NCBI GenBank assembly: GCA_964528845.1
Contig: CAZGVE010000014.1
Location: forward strand, 11,637-75,636
DNA from: FEN-1191 sp964528845
Lineage (GTDB): Bacteria > Pseudomonadota > Gammaproteobacteria > Steroidobacterales > Steroidobacteraceae
Reading direction: 5' to 3'
Length of the DNA: 64,000 nucleotides
A program made the position numbers and the translations under genes. Positions within the stretch are counted from its first letter, which is position 1, and each line of letters opens with the position of its first letter. Under the pieces are notes generated by a model that did not search any database, was not told the DNA's origin, and saw only the letters and a list, made by a program, of their open reading frames with translations. Below, piece by piece: positions 61,092-64,000 of the stretch.

Positions 61092-63302
61092 CTATTCGGG
61101 TCTCGGGCCCGCGGGCGGGGCGTCCTCGTGCGCCAGGTTGTGGCCGCGGGAGCTGTGAAGCCTCCCGACCAGTGAGCCCGACTTCGGCTCGAGCGACCTG
61201 CGATCCAGGATTTCAGGAATATCCGCTGCGGGGGCTGGCCGGCTGAAGTAATAACCTTGCGCCTCGGCACATCCTTGCCCGTTCAGGAAGGCAAGCTGCT
61301 CGCGGGTCTCCACGCCTTCCGCCACGACACAGATTCCCAGGTCGCGTCCCATGCTGATCAGGCCGCCGACGATACTGGCATCCGCCGGGTTCGTCGCGAC
61401 GTCAATCAGGAAGCTGCGGTCAATCTTCAGGGTGTCGATGGGAAACCGCTTCAGATGGCTCAGGCTGGAATAGCCGGTGCCGAAGTCATCGAGCGCCAGC
61501 TGCACTCCCAGCCCTTTGAGCGAATGCAGCACGCCCGCGGTCGAGCTCGAGTCGTGCATCAGGAACGTTTCCGTCAGCTCGAGTTCCAGATACCGCGGCT
61601 CGAGGCCAGTCTCGTCGAGGGCGGCGAGCACGCCTGCCACGAAGCCCCTGTCTCGCAGTTCCACGACTGACACATTGATCGCAATGCGCATGGGCGCAAG
61701 GCCGGCGTCTGTCCAGGCCCGAAGCTGGCGACAGGCTTCGCGCACCACCCATCGCCCGATCGGCACGATCAGGCCGGACTGCTCGGCGATCGCAATGAAT
61801 TGACCTGGCTCGACCAGCCCACGACCGGGGCGGCGCCAGCGAATGAGTGCTTCGAGGCCTGAAACGCTGCCGGAGCGCAGATTCACGATCGGCTGGTAGT
61901 GCAATGTGAATTGCTGCCTTTCGACCGCGCGGCGCAGCGCGCTCTCAAGTGTCTGGCGCTCGATCGAGCGCGTGTTCATGTCCGACTTGAAGAACTGATA
62001 GTTGTTGCGACCCATGCTCTTCGCGCCGTACATCGCGAGGTCAGCATGTTTCACCAGGCTCTCCGCGGTGATTCCGTCATTCGGATACACGACGATGCCG
62101 ATGCTCGCCGTGATGTGCAGCTCATGACGATCGATGTGTGCCGGAGCTCGCAGTGCCACCAGAATCTTTTCGGCACAGATTGCCGCATCCTCTGAATGGG
62201 AGATTTCCGTGAGCAGGATGACGAATTCGTCGCCTCCCTGCCGACTGACGGTGTCGGAGCCACGCAGGCAGCCGAGGATCTGCTGCGAGGCCCATAGCAG
62301 CAAGCGGTCACCGACATCGTGGCCGAGCGAGTCGTTGATACGCTTGAAGTGATCCAGATCGAGGAACAGCAGCGCCAGGTTGTGCGGGCGCCGGTGCGCC
62401 GTGGCGATTGCCTGAGTCAATCGATCGTTCAGCAGCGCCCGGTTTGGCAGATCGGTGAGACCGTCGTGCTGGGCAAGGTGGGACATTCTGAGCGACAGTG
62501 CCCGGGTCGTGCTCACATCGTGAAATACCATGACGGCGCCCGCCACACGCCCGCGACGATCATGAATGGGCGCGGCGGAGTCTTCGATGGCAGCCTCGAC
62601 CTTGTCGCGACGGATCAATACGCTATTGGGAGGCAGGCAGGTGGACTTGTTGCCACGGATCGCCTGGCCCATGGGGTCGGCGTTGGCCTCGCGGGTCGTG
62701 CCATCGACGACGTGGAACACTTCGTGCACCAGGTGCCCTGCGGCTTCCTGCCGCGCCCAGCCCGTCATGGTCTCTGCCGCGACATTGAGGTAGGTGACAA
62801 CGCCGTCGATGTCGCAGCTGATGACACCGTCACCAATGGAGTCCAGCGTGACCTGAGCGCGCTCCTTTTCCTCGTACAACGCTTCAGCGATCGCAGCACG
62901 CTCGAGCATGCTGACGAGTGCCTTGGGCAGCAGGTAGTTGTCCAGGCGGGTCTTGAGCAGATAATCCTGCGCTCCATGCTGCACCGCGATTTTTGCGATG
63001 GACTCATGCTCGGAGCCAGTCAGGATGAGGATCGGGAGATGCGGCACGACTGCCATCAGACGGTTGAAGGTCTGGATGCCCTTGCTGTCCGGCAGAAACA
63101 GATCCACCAGCACCGCAGCAATATCGTCCGAGGAATGTGCTCGATGCGGGGCCTGGCCAACCAGTCGCACGAGCGCGTCCTCGCAGCTTCTGACCCACTC
63201 AACCAGAAAAGAGCTGTCGGCCGAGCCAGTCAACGCATCGCGGACGCCTGCGGCATCCGCAGGATCGTCCTGTATTAGAAGCACTCTCAGCTGTCGTCCC
63301 AT
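61092..63302 (-). CDS. Receiver-PAS-GGDEF-EAL cyclic-di-GMP protein
   Basis: This is a 736-residue protein. A CheY-like receiver is at about 1-135 (LLIQDDPADA acidic pair, VLVDLFLPDSKG phospho-Asp, LILTGSE, QDYLLKTR). PAS is at about 150-280 (SIGDGVISCDIDGVVTYLNVAAETMTGW), GGDEF at about 290-455 with GGDEF and a preceding RGSD inhibitory motif (RxxD five residues before), and EAL at about 470-720 with GLEALIRWRRP and DDFGTGYSSLSHLKRFPIDTLKIDRSF, NVSVVELRDRGF. Both catalytic sites look intact, so it may be bifunctional. There is no histidine kinase nearby. ATG at 63302 preferred over a GTG five codons earlier. Confidence 0.9.
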   Translation of the reverse strand: MGRQLRVLLIQDDPADAAGVRDALTGSADSSFLVEWVRSCEDALVRLVGQAPHRAHSSDDIAAVLVDLFLPDSKGIQTFNRLMAVVPHLPILILTGSEHESIAKIAVQHGAQDYLLKTRLDNYLLPKALVSMLERAAIAEALYEEKERAQVTLDSIGDGVISCDIDGVVTYLNVAAETMTGWARQEAAGHLVHEVFHVVDGTTREANADPMGQAIRGNKSTCLPPNSVLIRRDKVEAAIEDSAAPIHDRRGRVAGAVMVFHDVSTTRALSLRMSHLAQHDGLTDLPNRALLNDRLTQAIATAHRRPHNLALLFLDLDHFKRINDSLGHDVGDRLLLWASQQILGCLRGSDTVSRQGGDEFVILLTEISHSEDAAICAEKILVALRAPAHIDRHELHITASIGIVVYPNDGITAESLVKHADLAMYGAKSMGRNNYQFFKSDMNTRSIERQTLESALRRAVERQQFTLHYQPIVNLRSGSVSGLEALIRWRRPGRGLVEPGQFIAIAEQSGLIVPIGRWVVREACRQLRAWTDAGLAPMRIAINVSVVELRDRGFVAGVLAALDETGLEPRYLELELTETFLMHDSSSTAGVLHSLKGLGVQLALDDFGTGYSSLSHLKRFPIDTLKIDRSFLIDVATNPADASIVGGLISMGRDLGICVVAEGVETREQLAFLNGQGCAEAQGYYFSRPAPAADIPEILDRRSLEPKSGSLVGRLHSSRGHNLAHEDAPPAGPRPE

Positions 63303-64000
63303 GGTCCCGCTGCGCACTGAACGGTGGCAAAATCAGTGTAGAACGCCGCCATGCAGCGTCTGTGCGGTAGCGCACCACATGACCACTCGTGCTAAGGCGT
63401 GCCAAGAATGGATGATCACCCCGTTCGAACGACTGTCCGACGCTCCGGGATCTCAAGCCGGTAAGTATGTTGCCTTTCGGTGTGGCGCATTCAGAAGGGG
63501 CTGCGCCATTTCAGATGTGGGAATCGCGCTTAGTCCCGATCCGTCGTAATTCATTCGCTGTCGGCCTCGATTGCGAGTGCCGTGTGCCCGGCATGCCTGA
63601 CCGGGTTTACGATGGCTTTGGCATCGACGCAGCAGAGGGCGCAGGCCAGGACGTTGACGTCCGGCAGGATCAAGCCATGCCATCCATCCAATCGAATAGG
63701 GTGGCGGAGTCATCCCGGTCGACGCCGGCACTCAACCGCGAACGGCTTCGGCAGGGGCCAATCGCAGGCGAGCGCCGCGTACTGTCGTTTTCATATGTTT
63801 GAGCCCATTAACGGTAGTCTGCATGTCTAACTCAGAGCCGCAGCGCGATCGACCATGGACCCGATACTTGAGGAAGTGCGCGGATATCCGCGACAATGAC
63901 TTTCGCTGCCAGCGGGAAGCTCTGGGCGTCGGGCCGCCGCCTACTGGATGAAATAACGAATTACTTGCATTACGAGACGGGGGGGCGATGGACATCACGA
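63303..64000. other. Region with no recognisable gene
   Basis: About 0.7 kb without a convincing coding frame. It contains a 14-bp perfect palindrome (63879-63892, CGCGGATATCCGCG). The longest frames (for example 63467-63802) lack family resemblance. An ATG at 63988 preceded by a run of G could begin a gene that continues outside the window, but only about four codons are visible. Confidence 0.4.

Noticed and set aside
63467..63802. Open frame of 111 codons near the right end
   Set aside because: No recognisable motif, no ribosome site, and several overlapping frames of similar length.

Overview
The window (GC-rich, roughly two thirds G+C by eye) looks like the chromosome of a gammaproteobacterium, probably near the Xanthomonadales/Nevskiales/Steroidobacterales. 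The evidence is a one-piece tmRNA with an ANDDNYALAA tag, the order smpB-ratA-rnfH-bamE-fur-recN-nadK-hrcA-grpE-dnaK-dnaJ-dapB-carAB-greA-yhbY-rlmE-ftsH-folP-glmM-tpiA-secG-tRNA-Leu-nuoA..N-tRNA-fMet, and 14 separate nuo genes. The assignment rests on gene order and protein motifs recognised by eye; no database search was possible.

Region 1 (0.1-12.1 kb) is an accessory cluster of exported oxidative proteins. A minus-strand array (9976 down to 761) encodes two Tat-exported xylose-isomerase-like TIM-barrel proteins, two NHL-type propellers, a GMC flavoprotein with its Tat-exported gluconate-2-dehydrogenase subunit-3 partner, a mono-haem cytochrome c and a PQQ-enzyme-like propeller. A GlcG/HbpS-like protein lies at one end and two tandem secreted bicupins diverge at the other. 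The GMC + subunit 3 + cytochrome c core resembles LacCAB-type sugar 3-dehydrogenases. I infer periplasmic oxidation of a sugar or glycoside coupled to the respiratory chain; the substrate is unknown. This is the best candidate here for an undescribed system.

Region 2 (12.0-20.3 kb) is mixed: an AcvB/VirJ-type protein, a DUF190 (PII-like) protein, a DsbG-like thiol-disulfide protein, an aldo/keto reductase, two small orphan ORFs, and two tandem PAS-GGDEF diguanylate cyclases.

Region 3 (20.4-58.0 kb) is housekeeping: trans-translation (ssrA, smpB), envelope and iron genes (bamE, fur), the heat-shock operon with a sigma-32-like promoter before dnaK, carbamoyl phosphate synthesis behind a strong leader hairpin, rRNA and protein quality control (rlmE, ftsH), folate and cell-wall precursor genes (folP, glmM), tpiA, secG, tRNA-Leu(GAG) and the complete complex I operon. 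Many junctions overlap by 4 nt and use GTG or TTG starts, suggesting translational coupling.

Region 4 (58.0-64.0 kb) begins at the 3' end of tRNA-fMet, where many relatives carry rimP-nusA-infB. It holds instead a VapBC-like toxin-antitoxin pair with a perfect 22-bp operator palindrome, a third bicupin paralogue in an operon with an NADPH-FMN reductase and a divergent HxlR regulator, an orphan receiver-PAS-GGDEF-EAL protein, and about 0.7 kb without a recognisable gene.
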